Positions 1-8,381 of a DNA stretch of 64,000 bases are shown in pieces. The position numbers and the translations under genes are program-made. Within the stretch, counting starts at the first letter, position 1; each line of letters begins with the position of its first letter. The DNA comes from Ensifer aridi. GTDB lineage: Bacteria; Pseudomonadota; Alphaproteobacteria; Rhizobiales; Rhizobiaceae. The notes under the pieces are model-generated. The model searched no databases and had not been told where the DNA came from. It worked only from the letters and a program-made list of their open reading frames with translations. The stretch lies in assembly GCF_002078505.1 (NCBI RefSeq), contig NZ_LUAV01000004.1, forward strand, positions 62,001 to 126,000, given 5' to 3'.

Positions 1-621
1 ATGGATATGACGCGAGAGATGCGAGTGTTTGCCGGCATTGCCGTTGTCGTGGCGGGCAGCCTGATGCTTTCCGGCTGCGTCGGCGGCCCCACCTACGGCA
101 CCGATAAGACGGCGGGCGAACAGTTGCTCGATGACCTCGGCAGCGCCGTCAGCCTCGCTCCGCCGAAGACGGCTCCTACCAAGTACCAGCCGCGTGCACC
201 TCTCGTGCTGCCGCCGAAAGAGCAGCAGGCCGCGCTGATTGAGCCCCAGAAGTCGCTCGCGAGCCGCGAAGCCAATCCGGCTTGGGTCGAGTCGCCCGAA
301 GAAGTCCGCCAGCGCCTGCGCGAAGAGGCCGACGCCAACAAGAACAACCCCAATTACGTCTCGCCGCTCGCCAAGGCGAACGCCAACGGCCGCCGGCTTT
401 CCGCCAAGGAACAGCAGGAGGCCTATCGCGAGGCCCGCAAGATCGAACAGGGCGCCTATTCCGACAAGCGCCGCTTCCTGAGCGACCCGCCGCTCGAGTA
501 TCGCCGCCTGCCCGAAGGCGCTGAAACGGATCTCGGCGAGCCGGAAAAGGACAAGGAGCGCCGCCGCAAGAAGGAAGCGCAGGTCGCAAACAGCGGCAGC
601 AAGTGGTACTGGCCGTTCTAG
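1..621 (+). CDS. Putative outer/periplasmic lipoprotein, hypothetical
   Basis: A 206-residue protein with a lipoprotein signal: short charged N-terminus, hydrophobic stretch at about residues 8-22, then a lipobox LSGC with the lipidation cysteine at residue 26. The mature part is rich in Pro, Ala, Glu, Lys and Arg, has no recognisable domain and ends in a Trp/Phe-containing tail. Asp is not at position +2 after the cysteine, so outer-membrane sorting is possible. The window begins on an ATG; in-frame ATGs at 1, 7 and 19 all keep the signal, and a start upstream of the window cannot be excluded. It is followed 23 bp later by a GNAT gene. Function unknown; I do not recognise the family. Confidence 0.7.
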   Translation: MDMTREMRVFAGIAVVVAGSLMLSGCVGGPTYGTDKTAGEQLLDDLGSAVSLAPPKTAPTKYQPRAPLVLPPKEQQAALIEPQKSLASREANPAWVESPEEVRQRLREEADANKNNPNYVSPLAKANANGRRLSAKEQQEAYREARKIEQGAYSDKRRFLSDPPLEYRRLPEGAETDLGEPEKDKERRRKKEAQVANSGSKWYWPF

Positions 622-644
622 ACGAGCTAGGTCGGAACTCAAGC

Positions 645-1124
645 ATGGCAATCAGCATTCGCGATGCGGTTCCGGGTGACGCCGAGACGATCCTGCGTTT
701 CATCACGGAACTCGCCACCTATGAAAAGGCCGCCCACGAGGTGGAGGCGACGGTCGAGCGTTTGCGCGGATCACTCTTCGGAACCGATGCGGTCGCACAT
801 GCCGTCATCTGCGAGGCCGACGGCAAGCCTGCCGGCTTTGCCATCTGGTTCTACAGCTATTCCACCTGGCAGGCGCGCAAGGGTCTTTATCTGGAGGACC
901 TTTATGTCTCGCCGGAGTATCGCGGCTCGGGCGCCGGCAAGGCGCTCCTGAAGCATCTGGCGCGGATCGCCATCGCCGAAGACTGCGGCCGCTTCGAGTG
1001 GAGCGTGCTCGACTGGAACGAACCTGCCATTCGCGTCTACGAGGCGGTCGGCGCGGAGCCGATGTCCGAATGGAAGCGCTACCGGCTCGCCGGTGAGGCG
1101 CTCGCGGCGCTTGCGGCGGACTGA
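645..1124 (+). CDS. GNAT family N-acetyltransferase
   Basis: A 159-residue single-domain GNAT enzyme expected to move an acetyl group from acetyl-CoA to an amine; the substrate cannot be read from sequence. The fold signature is visible: N-terminal IRDAVPGDAE, the strand LYLEDLYV, and the acetyl-CoA pyrophosphate loop RGSGAGKALL at about residues 94-103, then the WNEPAIRVYE segment typical of diamine/amino-acid acetyltransferase-like members. The start at 645 (MAISIRDA) is preferred because homologous GNATs begin just before this strand; an in-frame start at 603 would overlap the lipoprotein gene. It converges with tadA, leaving only 3 bp between the stops. Confidence 0.85.
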   Translation: MAISIRDAVPGDAETILRFITELATYEKAAHEVEATVERLRGSLFGTDAVAHAVICEADGKPAGFAIWFYSYSTWQARKGLYLEDLYVSPEYRGSGAGKALLKHLARIAIAEDCGRFEWSVLDWNEPAIRVYEAVGAEPMSEWKRYRLAGEALAALAAD

Positions 1125-1127
1125 GCT

Positions 1128-1577
1128 TCACCGCCGCGCAGCAAAGAATTCCCGAAGAATATCCGCTGCTTCCTGCTCCGCGAGGCCGGAATAGACATCC
1201 GGCACATGATGGCAGGTGGGCGAGGCGTAGAACCTGACCCCATTATCGACGGCGCCGCCCTTCGGATCCTCCGCGCCATAATAGAGGCGGCGGATGCGGG
1301 CGAATGAGATCGCGGCCGCGCACATGGTGCAGGGTTCGAGCGTGACATAGAGATCGGCCCCCGAAAGCCGCTCGTCGCCGACAGCGGCCGCGGCCCGACG
1401 GATCACCTCGATCTCGGCGTGGGCGGTGACGTCGTTCAGTTCGCGCGTGCGGTTTCCGGCGGCAGCGATGATCTGGCCGTCGAGCACGAGGACCGCGCCG
1501 ATCGGCACCTCGCCACGTGCCGCCGCCTTCCGGGCCTCTTGAAGGGCCGCATCCATGAAGCGCGCCGTTTCCGCCAT
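1128..1577 (-). CDS. tadA: tRNA-specific adenosine-34 deaminase
   Basis: A 149-residue cytidine-deaminase-fold enzyme that deaminates A34 to inosine in the anticodon wobble position of tRNA-Arg(ACG). The zinc and catalytic motifs are complete: HAEIEV (His ligand and proton-shuttle Glu, residues about 53-55) and PCTMC (two Cys ligands, about 82-86). Length is normal for bacterial TadA. The start at 1577 (MAETARFMDAAL) matches the family; the same frame stays open much further upstream but that is only the antisense of rluB. Its 72-bp gap to the divergent rluB must hold both promoters. Confidence 0.95.
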   Translation of the reverse strand: MAETARFMDAALQEARKAAARGEVPIGAVLVLDGQIIAAAGNRTRELNDVTAHAEIEVIRRAAAAVGDERLSGADLYVTLEPCTMCAAAISFARIRRLYYGAEDPKGGAVDNGVRFYASPTCHHVPDVYSGLAEQEAADILREFFAARR

Positions 1578-1649
1578 AACTCGTTCAATATTTCTCTTAA
1601 CCCACGGCCTTCGACCTGATAGGACAGCCGCAAAAGGCAGGCAACACAA

Positions 1650-3353
1650 ATGACATCGAAAGACAAGCCCACGAAGCCCGGCGGCAAGCCGAGAAGCCGG
1701 GACAAGAAACCTCATGCGGGAGGCGAGAGCCGCTCCGCTGCGCCTGCCGTTGGGCCGGACGAGCCGCAGCGCATCTCGAAGATCTTGTCGCGCGCGGGCG
1801 TTGCATCGCGCCGCGATGTCGAGCGCATGATCATGGAAGGCCGGGTCAAGCTCAATGGAGTCGTGCTCGATACGCCGGTCGTAAATGCGACGCTGGCCGA
1901 TCACATCGAGGTTGACGGACATCCGATCCGCGGCATCGAGCGCACGCGCCTCTGGCTCTATCACAAGCCGGCGGGCCTCGTCACGACCAATGCCGATCCG
2001 GAAGGCCGTCCGACGGTTTTCGAGAACCTGCCCGACGATCTGCCGCGCGTGCTTTCGGTCGGTCGGCTCGACATCAACACCGAGGGCCTGCTTCTGCTCA
2101 CGAACGACGGTGGGCTTGCCCGCGTGCTCGAACTGCCGTCGACCGGTTGGTTGCGCCGCTATCGCGTTCGGGCGCATGGCGATATTGACCAGGCCGCGCT
2201 CGACCGGTTGAAGGAAGGCATCGCCGTCGACGGCGTTCTCTATGGCGCGATCGAGGCGACCCTCGATCGGGTCCAGGGCTCGAATGTGTGGATCACCATG
2301 GGTCTGCGCGAAGGCAAGAACCGCGAGATCAAGAACGTGCTTGGCGCCCTCGGGCTCGACGTGAACCGGCTGATCCGCATCTCCTACGGGCCCTTCCAAC
2401 TCGGCGAACTACCGATTGGCCACGTTCAGGAAATCCGCGGCCGTACGCTGAGAGAACAGCTTGGCCCCCGATTGATCGCCGACGCCAAGGCGAATTTCGA
2501 CGCGCCGATCTATAACGATCAGCCGGCTGCGGCCGAAGCCGAGCCGCCTGCTGCCGCCACGCCCGATCACGGCAAGGCGGAACGCGGCGGGTGGCGCGAA
2601 AAGCCGGAGGACAAGCGCGCGCGTGCCCTTGCCCGCCTCGACACGCGCCGCGACGATGGCCGCGACCACGAGCGTGGCAGCCGTAGCCGTGGGAAAGCGG
2701 AAGACCGGCCGGCGCGGCCGCCGGTGCGGCGAAGCCGCGCCTCGAACGTCTGGATGGCGCCGGGCGCGCGGCCCGTCGTCGAGAAGAAGGCGAAAGCGGC
2801 GGACGATGCCACGTCGAAGCCTGTTCGCGGCAAGGGCGCTGAGACGAAGCGGGCTCCCCGCGCCGCATCCGATGTCTCTCGGAAGGCCGCAGCCGCGCCT
2901 GGTGCGGAGGCGAAAGGCCGGACGAAGAAGCCTGGACGTCGCAAGGACGAGTCCGCCGGCGGTTTCGATCGGCGCCGGCCGCTCGATGCCGCAGAACGGA
3001 AATCACGCGATCACGGCGATCGCCCACCGCGCCGCGAGGTCGGCGAGCGCCCGCGCGGTGAGCGCGCTGCGCGTCCAAAAGGCGAAGGTCGCGCATTCTC
3101 CGCCAAGGCAGGGGAAAGCCGCAAGGATGCGGCACGCCCTCAGCGCCGTGGCGACGAGGCTCGGCCCTCTCACGACCGGCCGCGTGCGAAGCCCGCCGGC
3201 GCCAAACCGTCTGGGGCGAAATCGTCCGCCCCGCGCTCGTCCGGTCCCCGTGACGGCAAACCCAAGGGCGGCAAACCCGGGGATGGCAAACCTCGTGGCG
3301 GCAAACCTGGCGGTCGCAGCGGTGGCGGCAGGCCGCGAGGGAAGGGGAAGTAA
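1650..3353 (+). CDS. rluB: rRNA pseudouridine synthase, RsuA/RluB type, with long basic C-terminal tail
   Basis: A 567-residue protein. An N-terminal S4 RNA-binding domain lies at about 40-90 (RISKILSRAGVASRR) and a pseudouridine synthase domain at about 100-265, with the catalytic Asp in SVGRLDINTEGLLLL (Asp141) and the LREGKNREIKNVLGALG block typical of RsuA/RluB/RluE/RluF. RluB modifies U2605 (E. coli numbering) of 23S rRNA. From about residue 285 to the end, roughly 280 residues are low-complexity Lys/Arg/Gly/Pro/Ala sequence, presumably disordered and RNA-binding; E. coli RluB has a much shorter tail. rsmD follows 6 bp downstream, so the two rRNA modification genes are probably co-transcribed. 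RluB rather than RsuA is inferred from the tail. Confidence 0.9.
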   Translation: MTSKDKPTKPGGKPRSRDKKPHAGGESRSAAPAVGPDEPQRISKILSRAGVASRRDVERMIMEGRVKLNGVVLDTPVVNATLADHIEVDGHPIRGIERTRLWLYHKPAGLVTTNADPEGRPTVFENLPDDLPRVLSVGRLDINTEGLLLLTNDGGLARVLELPSTGWLRRYRVRAHGDIDQAALDRLKEGIAVDGVLYGAIEATLDRVQGSNVWITMGLREGKNREIKNVLGALGLDVNRLIRISYGPFQLGELPIGHVQEIRGRTLREQLGPRLIADAKANFDAPIYNDQPAAAEAEPPAAATPDHGKAERGGWREKPEDKRARALARLDTRRDDGRDHERGSRSRGKAEDRPARPPVRRSRASNVWMAPGARPVVEKKAKAADDATSKPVRGKGAETKRAPRAASDVSRKAAAAPGAEAKGRTKKPGRRKDESAGGFDRRRPLDAAERKSRDHGDRPPRREVGERPRGERAARPKGEGRAFSAKAGESRKDAARPQRRGDEARPSHDRPRAKPAGAKPSGAKSSAPRSSGPRDGKPKGGKPGDGKPRGGKPGGRSGGGRPRGKGK

Positions 3354-3359
3354 TCGGCC

Positions 3360-3920
3360 GTGCGTATCGTCGGCGGAGAGTTTCGTGGTCGCGCGCTCGC
3401 CACACCCAAATCCAACGACATCCGGCCGACCACTGACCGGACGCGCGAGAGCCTTTTCAACATCCTGAGCCATAGCTATCCCGAGGCGCTTGACGGCACT
3501 CGGGTACTCGATCTTTTTGCCGGCACGGGTGCCGTCGGGCTCGAGGCCTTGTCGCGCGGCTGCCGACAGGTGCTCTTCGTCGAACAGGGCGTCGAGGCCC
3601 GCGGTCTGCTCCGCGTCAATATCGAAACGCTCGGCCTCCAGGGGCGGGCCAAGATCTTTCGCCGCGACGCGACCGATCTCGGCCCGATCGGCACGATGGA
3701 GCCGTTTCATCTGGTCTTCGCAGACCCGCCCTACGCCCAGGGCCTTGGCGAACGGGCGTTGGAGGCGGCGGCCACCGGCGGATGGCTCGTGCCCGGCGCC
3801 CTGGCGATCCTGGAGGAGCGCGCCGACATACGGCCGCAACTCTCCGCTGCGTTCGAGCCGCTCGACGTGCGCGCATTCGGCGACACGAAAATGCACTTCT
3901 ACCGATTTCGTGGCGCCTGA
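3360..3920 (+). CDS. rsmD: 16S rRNA (guanine(966)-N2)-methyltransferase
   Basis: A 186-residue Rossmann-fold S-adenosylmethionine methyltransferase that methylates G966 of 16S rRNA in the small-subunit P-site region. Visible motifs: N-terminal MRIVGGEFRGRAL, RPTTDRTRESLFN, the SAM loop VLDLFAGTGAVGLEALSRG, and the catalytic DPPY (FADPPY). Length is normal. The start is GTG at 3360, which gives the family-typical N-terminus and lies 6 bp after the rluB stop, implying a two-gene unit. A palindromic intergenic repeat begins 8 bp after its stop codon. Confidence 0.95.
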   Translation: MRIVGGEFRGRALATPKSNDIRPTTDRTRESLFNILSHSYPEALDGTRVLDLFAGTGAVGLEALSRGCRQVLFVEQGVEARGLLRVNIETLGLQGRAKIFRRDATDLGPIGTMEPFHLVFADPPYAQGLGERALEAAATGGWLVPGALAILEERADIRPQLSAAFEPLDVRAFGDTKMHFYRFRGA

Positions 3921-3927
3921 ACTACCT

Positions 3928-4009
3928 TACAGCGCCGTGCGCCTTCAGACGCACAAGGCAAGCTGTGGCACTCCTTAAATCGGCTAGGATTTAAGGAAAC
4001 ATGCAGTAG
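3928..4009 (-). repeat. Rhizobial palindromic intergenic repeat (copy A)
   Basis: Two adjacent hairpin modules. One spans 3928-3966 (TACAGCG...CGCTGT-type arms, inner GTGCG/CGCAC). The other is a perfect 10-bp inverted repeat, TCCTTAAATC at 3972-3981 and GATTTAAGGA at 3988-3997 with a 6-nt loop, followed by ATGCAGTAG. The same modules recur, in this or the opposite orientation, near 21337, 30669, 40809 and 42843. It resembles the RIME/Sma class of dispersed palindromic repeats of rhizobia; the exact family name is inference. Minus strand is given because copies B and C read the other way. Confidence 0.75.
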
Positions 4010-4076
4010 GGTAAAGGTCTGCGACCTCTGCGCGCATTTGTTCTTCCGCCAAGGCGCAAACGGAACGGAGCAGATA

Positions 4077-4961
4077 ATGGAGCAGAACGTATCCCCGCGG
4101 CGCGATCTGCCGGAGACGAAAGGCGGGCCGACGATCGCGCTCGCGCTCGGCGGCGGCGGCGCGCGGGGTCTTGCCCACATCCATGTCATCGATGCGCTGG
4201 ACGAGATGGGTGTCCGGCCCGCGGCGATCGCCGGCTCGTCGATCGGGGCGCTGATGGGCGCTGGCATGGCCGCCGGCATGAGCGGCAAGGAAATCCGCGA
4301 CCACGTGTTGGCAACCGTCGGCCACCGCGGCGAAGTGCTAAACCGCCTCTGGCAGTTACGGCCGGCCAGCCTGTCGGAGGCCGTCGCAAGCGGCCTCCGC
4401 TTCGGCCAGTTCAACATCGAGCGGGTACTGACAGCATTTCTGCCCGAAGCTGTTCCAGCCCGTTTTTCCGAGCTTCCTATTCCGCTCAAGGTCGTCGTCA
4501 CCGACTATTACGGGCAGACGGAACGCGTCTGCGAGAGCGGCGATCTCCACAAGGCGCTCGCGGCCTCCTGCGCCTTGCCGGCGCTTTTCACGCCGGTGAA
4601 GATCGATGGCCGTGTGATGATAGACGGCGGGATCTACAACCCGATCCCCTTCGACCATCTGCGGGATGCGGCGGATATCGTCATTGCCGTTGACGTCGTC
4701 GGCGGTCCGGACGGCGACGGCAGGACGATCCCGAGCCGCATCGACAGCCTGTTCGGGGCAAGCCAGCTCATGATGCAGTCGATCATTGCCATGAAGATGA
4801 AGGCCGGCGCACCGGATATCCTGCTGCGGCCCGATGTCGGCCGCTACCGCGTGCTCGACTTCCTGCGGGCCAAGGAGTTGCTTGCCGCCACGCATGAGAC
4901 AAAGGAGCAGGTGAAGCGCGCGCTGTCGGAGCGTATTGGAGCGTGGGAGGAGAAGCCGTAG
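4077..4961 (+). CDS. Patatin-like phospholipase, RssA/NTE family
   Basis: A 294-residue patatin-fold hydrolase. The oxyanion loop GGGGARGLAH (about 25-34), the nucleophile elbow GSSIG (Ser55) and the DGG of the Ser-Asp dyad in MIDGGIYNP are all present, so a lipid acyl-hydrolase activity is expected; the physiological lipid is unknown. The start at 4077 is chosen because GGAG lies about 8 nt upstream and the protein then begins shortly before the conserved core; a start at 4038 lacks a binding site. No signal peptide or membrane span is apparent. It converges with the antiporter gene with one base between stop codons. Confidence 0.88.
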   Translation: MEQNVSPRRDLPETKGGPTIALALGGGGARGLAHIHVIDALDEMGVRPAAIAGSSIGALMGAGMAAGMSGKEIRDHVLATVGHRGEVLNRLWQLRPASLSEAVASGLRFGQFNIERVLTAFLPEAVPARFSELPIPLKVVVTDYYGQTERVCESGDLHKALAASCALPALFTPVKIDGRVMIDGGIYNPIPFDHLRDAADIVIAVDVVGGPDGDGRTIPSRIDSLFGASQLMMQSIIAMKMKAGAPDILLRPDVGRYRVLDFLRAKELLAATHETKEQVKRALSERIGAWEEKP

Positions 4962-4962
4962 C

Positions 4963-6822
4963 TCACTCCGCCTTCGCCAGCGTTTCGTCTCCTTGCGGTT
5001 GGTCGTCGGCGGGAAGGGTCGGCAGGATTCGCTCCTCCGTTTCGGCCGCGTGGTTCACGTCGCGCTTCGGCTTGACCAGCGGCTCCGGTCGGACCGGTCT
5101 CGAATGCAGCATGTGGCGGCCGGCCGTGATGCCTTCAGCTTCCTGCAGCACCAGCCGCGCCTCGTCGCGACGGCGAATGTCGTCCATGATCGCGATCGCT
5201 TCGTCGCCGTTCACGCCCAGCGTCTCGAGCGTCTTGCGGCCGAAGAGCAGGCCGGATTCGAACGTCTCGCGCAGCTCGTAGTCAACGCCGAGCGCACGCA
5301 GCTCGAGCGTGTGCAGGCGGTCGTAGGAGCGCGCGAAGATGCGGGCGTTCGGATATTCCGCCTTGACGAGACTGATGATCCTGTCCGTGATTTCCTTCTT
5401 CTGCGTGCAGACGGCGACGATCTTTGCCCGTTCGATGCCGGCCGCCCTCAAAACGTCGAGCCGGGTGCCGTCGCCGAAATAGATGCGGAAGCCGAAGGTT
5501 GCCGCCTGGCGCACACGCGCGGCGGAGTGGTCGATGATCGTCACGTCGCGGCCGCCGGCAAGCAGGATCTGCGCCGCGATCTGGGCGAAACGGGAAAAAC
5601 CGATCATCAGCACGTCGGCACCGGCCCCCTCGAAGTCCTCGTCCAGTTCCTCGGCCATTTCGTCCTGCTCGTGCATGAGCCGTTTCGAAAGCATCGCCGC
5701 GACGGGCGTCAGCGCCATCGAGAGCGTGACGATGGCAACGAGCAGTGAGGAAGTGCCTTGCGAGAAGACCCCGGCCGCGGCCGCAGCGGTGAAGAGCACG
5801 AAGCCGAATTCACCACCTTGGGGCAGAAGCAGGCCGATCCGCAGCGCATCATTGTGGGGCGAACCTGTCACCCGGCAGAGCCCGTAGAGAACAAGGCTCT
5901 TGACCGCCATCAGCACTGGCACCGCGATGATGATCTGGAGAAGGTTCTCCGCAACGACGTCGAGCTCCAGCGACAGGCCGACCGCCATGAAGAACAGCGC
6001 CTGAAGGATACCGCGGAAAGGCTCGATATCCGCCTCGAGCTCGTGGCGGTAGGAGGATTCCGCGAGCAATACGCCGGCAAGAAAGGCGCCCATCGCCATG
6101 GAAAGGCCCGCAAGCTGCATCATCGTCGCCGCGCCCATGACGACGAGCAGCGCGGCCGCGATCATGACGTCGCGTGCCCCCGTGCGCGCGATCACCTGGA
6201 AGAGAGGATTGAGCAGATAGCGACCCGCAGCGAACAGCGCCGCGACGGCGGTAACCGCGATCGCGAAATCCTCGAGAGGCGTCGTCGTGTCTTCCGGCGC
6301 CTGCGCCGCCATCAGCGGAATAAGGGCGAGCAGGGGAACGATCGCCAGATCCTGCAGCAGGAGGATGGAGAAGGCGCGCTGGCCGTAGCGCGTGTTGGTA
6401 TCGTTGTTCTCATCGAGAATCTGCATGGCGAAGGCAGTGGAGGAGAGCGCCAGGCCGAAGCCGGCGATGATGCTTCCGGCCCCTCCGAGAAGACCGCTGG
6501 ATGTAATCAGGAACGACAGAACGAGGCCGGTGAAGACCACCTGCGCAGTGCCGAGCCCGAAGATATCCCGCCGCATCTGCCACAGCCGCGACGGCTTCAA
6601 CTCCAGACCGATGATGAACAGCAGGAAGACGACGCCAAGTTCCGACACATGCAGAATCTCCTCGCCCTCGGTGATCCGTTGGGCGACCGGGCCGATCAAT
6701 ATGCCGGCTGCGAGATAGCCGAGAATGGTGCCGAGCCCCAGGCGCTTGAACAGCGGTGCTGCGACCACGGCGCCGCCAAGCAGCATAAGCGCCTGGGTAT
6801 AGAGGATCGGTGTCGTTTCCAT
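4963..6822 (-). CDS. Monovalent cation:proton antiporter-2 (CPA2) family, KefB/KefC-like, with TrkA-N domain
   Basis: A 619-residue membrane transporter. The first about 380 residues contain roughly 12 hydrophobic segments of a Na+/H+ exchanger fold (start METTPILYTQALMLLGGAVV), and the C-terminal half carries a Rossmann TrkA-N/RCK domain (ADVLMIGFSRFAQIAAQILL...) that binds NAD(H)-type ligands and gates transport. This arrangement is that of the KefB/KefC potassium efflux systems and related CPA2 exchangers; whether K+ or Na+ is moved cannot be decided. A charged tail follows the RCK domain. The start at 6822 gives the usual N-terminus; upstream in-frame starts would reach past the divergent pmbA start. 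Confidence 0.9.
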   Translation of the reverse strand: METTPILYTQALMLLGGAVVAAPLFKRLGLGTILGYLAAGILIGPVAQRITEGEEILHVSELGVVFLLFIIGLELKPSRLWQMRRDIFGLGTAQVVFTGLVLSFLITSSGLLGGAGSIIAGFGLALSSTAFAMQILDENNDTNTRYGQRAFSILLLQDLAIVPLLALIPLMAAQAPEDTTTPLEDFAIAVTAVAALFAAGRYLLNPLFQVIARTGARDVMIAAALLVVMGAATMMQLAGLSMAMGAFLAGVLLAESSYRHELEADIEPFRGILQALFFMAVGLSLELDVVAENLLQIIIAVPVLMAVKSLVLYGLCRVTGSPHNDALRIGLLLPQGGEFGFVLFTAAAAAGVFSQGTSSLLVAIVTLSMALTPVAAMLSKRLMHEQDEMAEELDEDFEGAGADVLMIGFSRFAQIAAQILLAGGRDVTIIDHSAARVRQAATFGFRIYFGDGTRLDVLRAAGIERAKIVAVCTQKKEITDRIISLVKAEYPNARIFARSYDRLHTLELRALGVDYELRETFESGLLFGRKTLETLGVNGDEAIAIMDDIRRRDEARLVLQEAEGITAGRHMLHSRPVRPEPLVKPKRDVNHAAETEERILPTLPADDQPQGDETLAKAE

Positions 6823-6967
6823 GCTCGCGCTTTCATTCAACGGCCGGCGGCGCCACACGATGGCCGCTCGGCTGACTATCATTTTGCTGCTGAGACGGGA
6901 ATCATGTCGATGCCCTTGATGCATGCTTCAGTGCACAATAAATGGGGCAGGAATGAAAGGCCAAATC

Positions 6968-8314
6968 ATGTCTGAGATGATCGATTCCGCCGTCCTGGAA
7001 ACACGTGCCGCCGAGCTCGTCGACCACGCACGCCGCGCCGGTGCGGATGCTGCCGATGCGGTCGTCGTGCGCGGCCGCTCCCGTTCCGTCTCGGTTCGGC
7101 TTGGCAAGGTCGAGGCGACGGAGGCTTCCGAAAGCGACGACTTCTCGCTCCGGGTCTTCGTCGGGCGGCGCGTCGCCAGCGTCTCCGCCAATCCCGGCTT
7201 CGGCCTGAAGGTCCTGGCGGAACGGGCGGTGGCGATGGCGAAGGCCTCGCCCGAGGACCCCTACGCCTCGCTCGCCGATCCCGACCGGCTGGCGAGATCC
7301 TATCCGGACCTCGATCTCTTCGATAGCAGCGAGGTCTCGACGGAGGCGTTGACGGAGGCGGCGCTCGCCGCCGAAGAGGCCGCGCGCTCGGTCGCAGGCG
7401 TCACCAATTCCAGCGGCGCCAGCGCTTCGGCCGGCATGGGCGGACTGGTCCTCGTCACCTCCCACGGCTTTTCCGGCTCCTATCTGGCGACGCGGTTCGG
7501 GCGCTCGGTGAGCGCGATCGCAGGCGAAGGCACGAAGATGGAGCGCGACTACGATTACGACAGCCGGCTCTATTTCGACGAGCTGCGCACTGCCGACGAC
7601 ATCGGCCGCGTTGCCGGCGAGCGGGCGGTGGCGCGCCTCGATCCGCGTCGCGTGCCGACGGCGAAGAATGTGACCGTCGTCTTCGATCCGCGCATGGCGC
7701 GCGGCTTCGTCGGCCATCTGGCAGGCGCCATCAATGGCGCCTCGGTGGCGCGCAAGACAAGCTTCCTGCGCGACATGATGGGCAAGCAGATCATGAAGGC
7801 GGGCATTTCCGTCACCGACGATCCGCTGATCGTTCGCGGCTCCTCTTCGCGCCCCTTCGACGGCGAAGGGGTCAGCGGTTCGAAACTGTCGATGGTCGAA
7901 GATGGCGTTCTCAGGCACTGGTTCCTGTCCACATCTGCGGCCAAGGAACTGGGGCTCGAAACCAACGGCCGCGGTGTTCGAGGCGGACCGACAGTCAATC
8001 CGGCCTCGACCAATCTCGCGCTCGAGCCGGGCTCGATTTCGCGCGAGGACCTGATCCGCGGTGTAGGCACCGGCTTCTATGTGACCGAGCTCATCGGCCA
8101 GGGAGTCAATATGGTGACAGGCGAGTACAGCCGCGGCGCCTCGGGCTTCTGGATCGAGAACGGGGAAATCACTTATCCCGTGTCGGAGGTGACCATCGCC
8201 TCCAATCTCAAGCAGATGTTCATGGCCTTGACGCCGGCCGATGATATCGACAGGAAATTCGGCATCGCCGCGCCGACCTTTGCGATCGAAGGCATGACGC
8301 TCGCCGGAACATGA
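6968..8314 (+). CDS. pmbA: TldD/PmbA family protein (PmbA/TldE-like metalloprotease subunit)
   Basis: A 448-residue protein of the PmbA/TldE branch, the partner of the TldD protease, which in E. coli processes microcin B17 and degrades CcdA. The family core is recognisable: SRSVSVRLGKVEATEASE near the N-terminus, the ARLDPRRVPTAKNVTVVFDP block, and C-terminal GQGVNMVTGEYSRGASGFWIENG, but the HExxxH zinc motif of TldD is absent, as expected for TldE. The start at 6968 has AAAGG about 8 nt upstream; an in-frame ATG at 6953 has a purine run too close to serve. No tldD is in the window. Its end overlaps an EcfG-like promoter serving the next gene. Confidence 0.88.
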   Translation: MSEMIDSAVLETRAAELVDHARRAGADAADAVVVRGRSRSVSVRLGKVEATEASESDDFSLRVFVGRRVASVSANPGFGLKVLAERAVAMAKASPEDPYASLADPDRLARSYPDLDLFDSSEVSTEALTEAALAAEEAARSVAGVTNSSGASASAGMGGLVLVTSHGFSGSYLATRFGRSVSAIAGEGTKMERDYDYDSRLYFDELRTADDIGRVAGERAVARLDPRRVPTAKNVTVVFDPRMARGFVGHLAGAINGASVARKTSFLRDMMGKQIMKAGISVTDDPLIVRGSSSRPFDGEGVSGSKLSMVEDGVLRHWFLSTSAAKELGLETNGRGVRGGPTVNPASTNLALEPGSISREDLIRGVGTGFYVTELIGQGVNMVTGEYSRGASGFWIENGEITYPVSEVTIASNLKQMFMALTPADDIDRKFGIAAPTFAIEGMTLAGT

Positions 8315-8330
8315 ATGCGGACGATGCGTT
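8306..8330 (+). promoter_or_regulatory. EcfG/RpoE2-like general stress promoter upstream of cysQ
   Basis: GGAAC at 8306-8310 and CGTT at 8327-8330 with a 16-bp spacer, an exact match to the -35/-10 pattern of alphaproteobacterial EcfG (RpoE2 in S. meliloti). It starts within the last codons of pmbA and sits about 50 bp before the cysQ start. One match of this stringency is expected by chance in a region this long, so position is the main support. Confidence 0.4.
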
Positions 8331-8381
8331 CCGCCAGGAGTTGAAGGTGCGTGGGGCTGGTCTCCGCGTGTAAGGATTTGA

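Noticed and set aside
2329..3405. 358-codon minus-strand frame over the rluB tail
   Set aside because: Low-complexity Arg-rich translation produced by the repetitive GC-rich coding strand; no support for expression.
5758..6975. 405-codon plus-strand frame across the antiporter gene
   Set aside because: Antisense of the CPA2 transporter; composition is Arg/Glu/His-rich noise.
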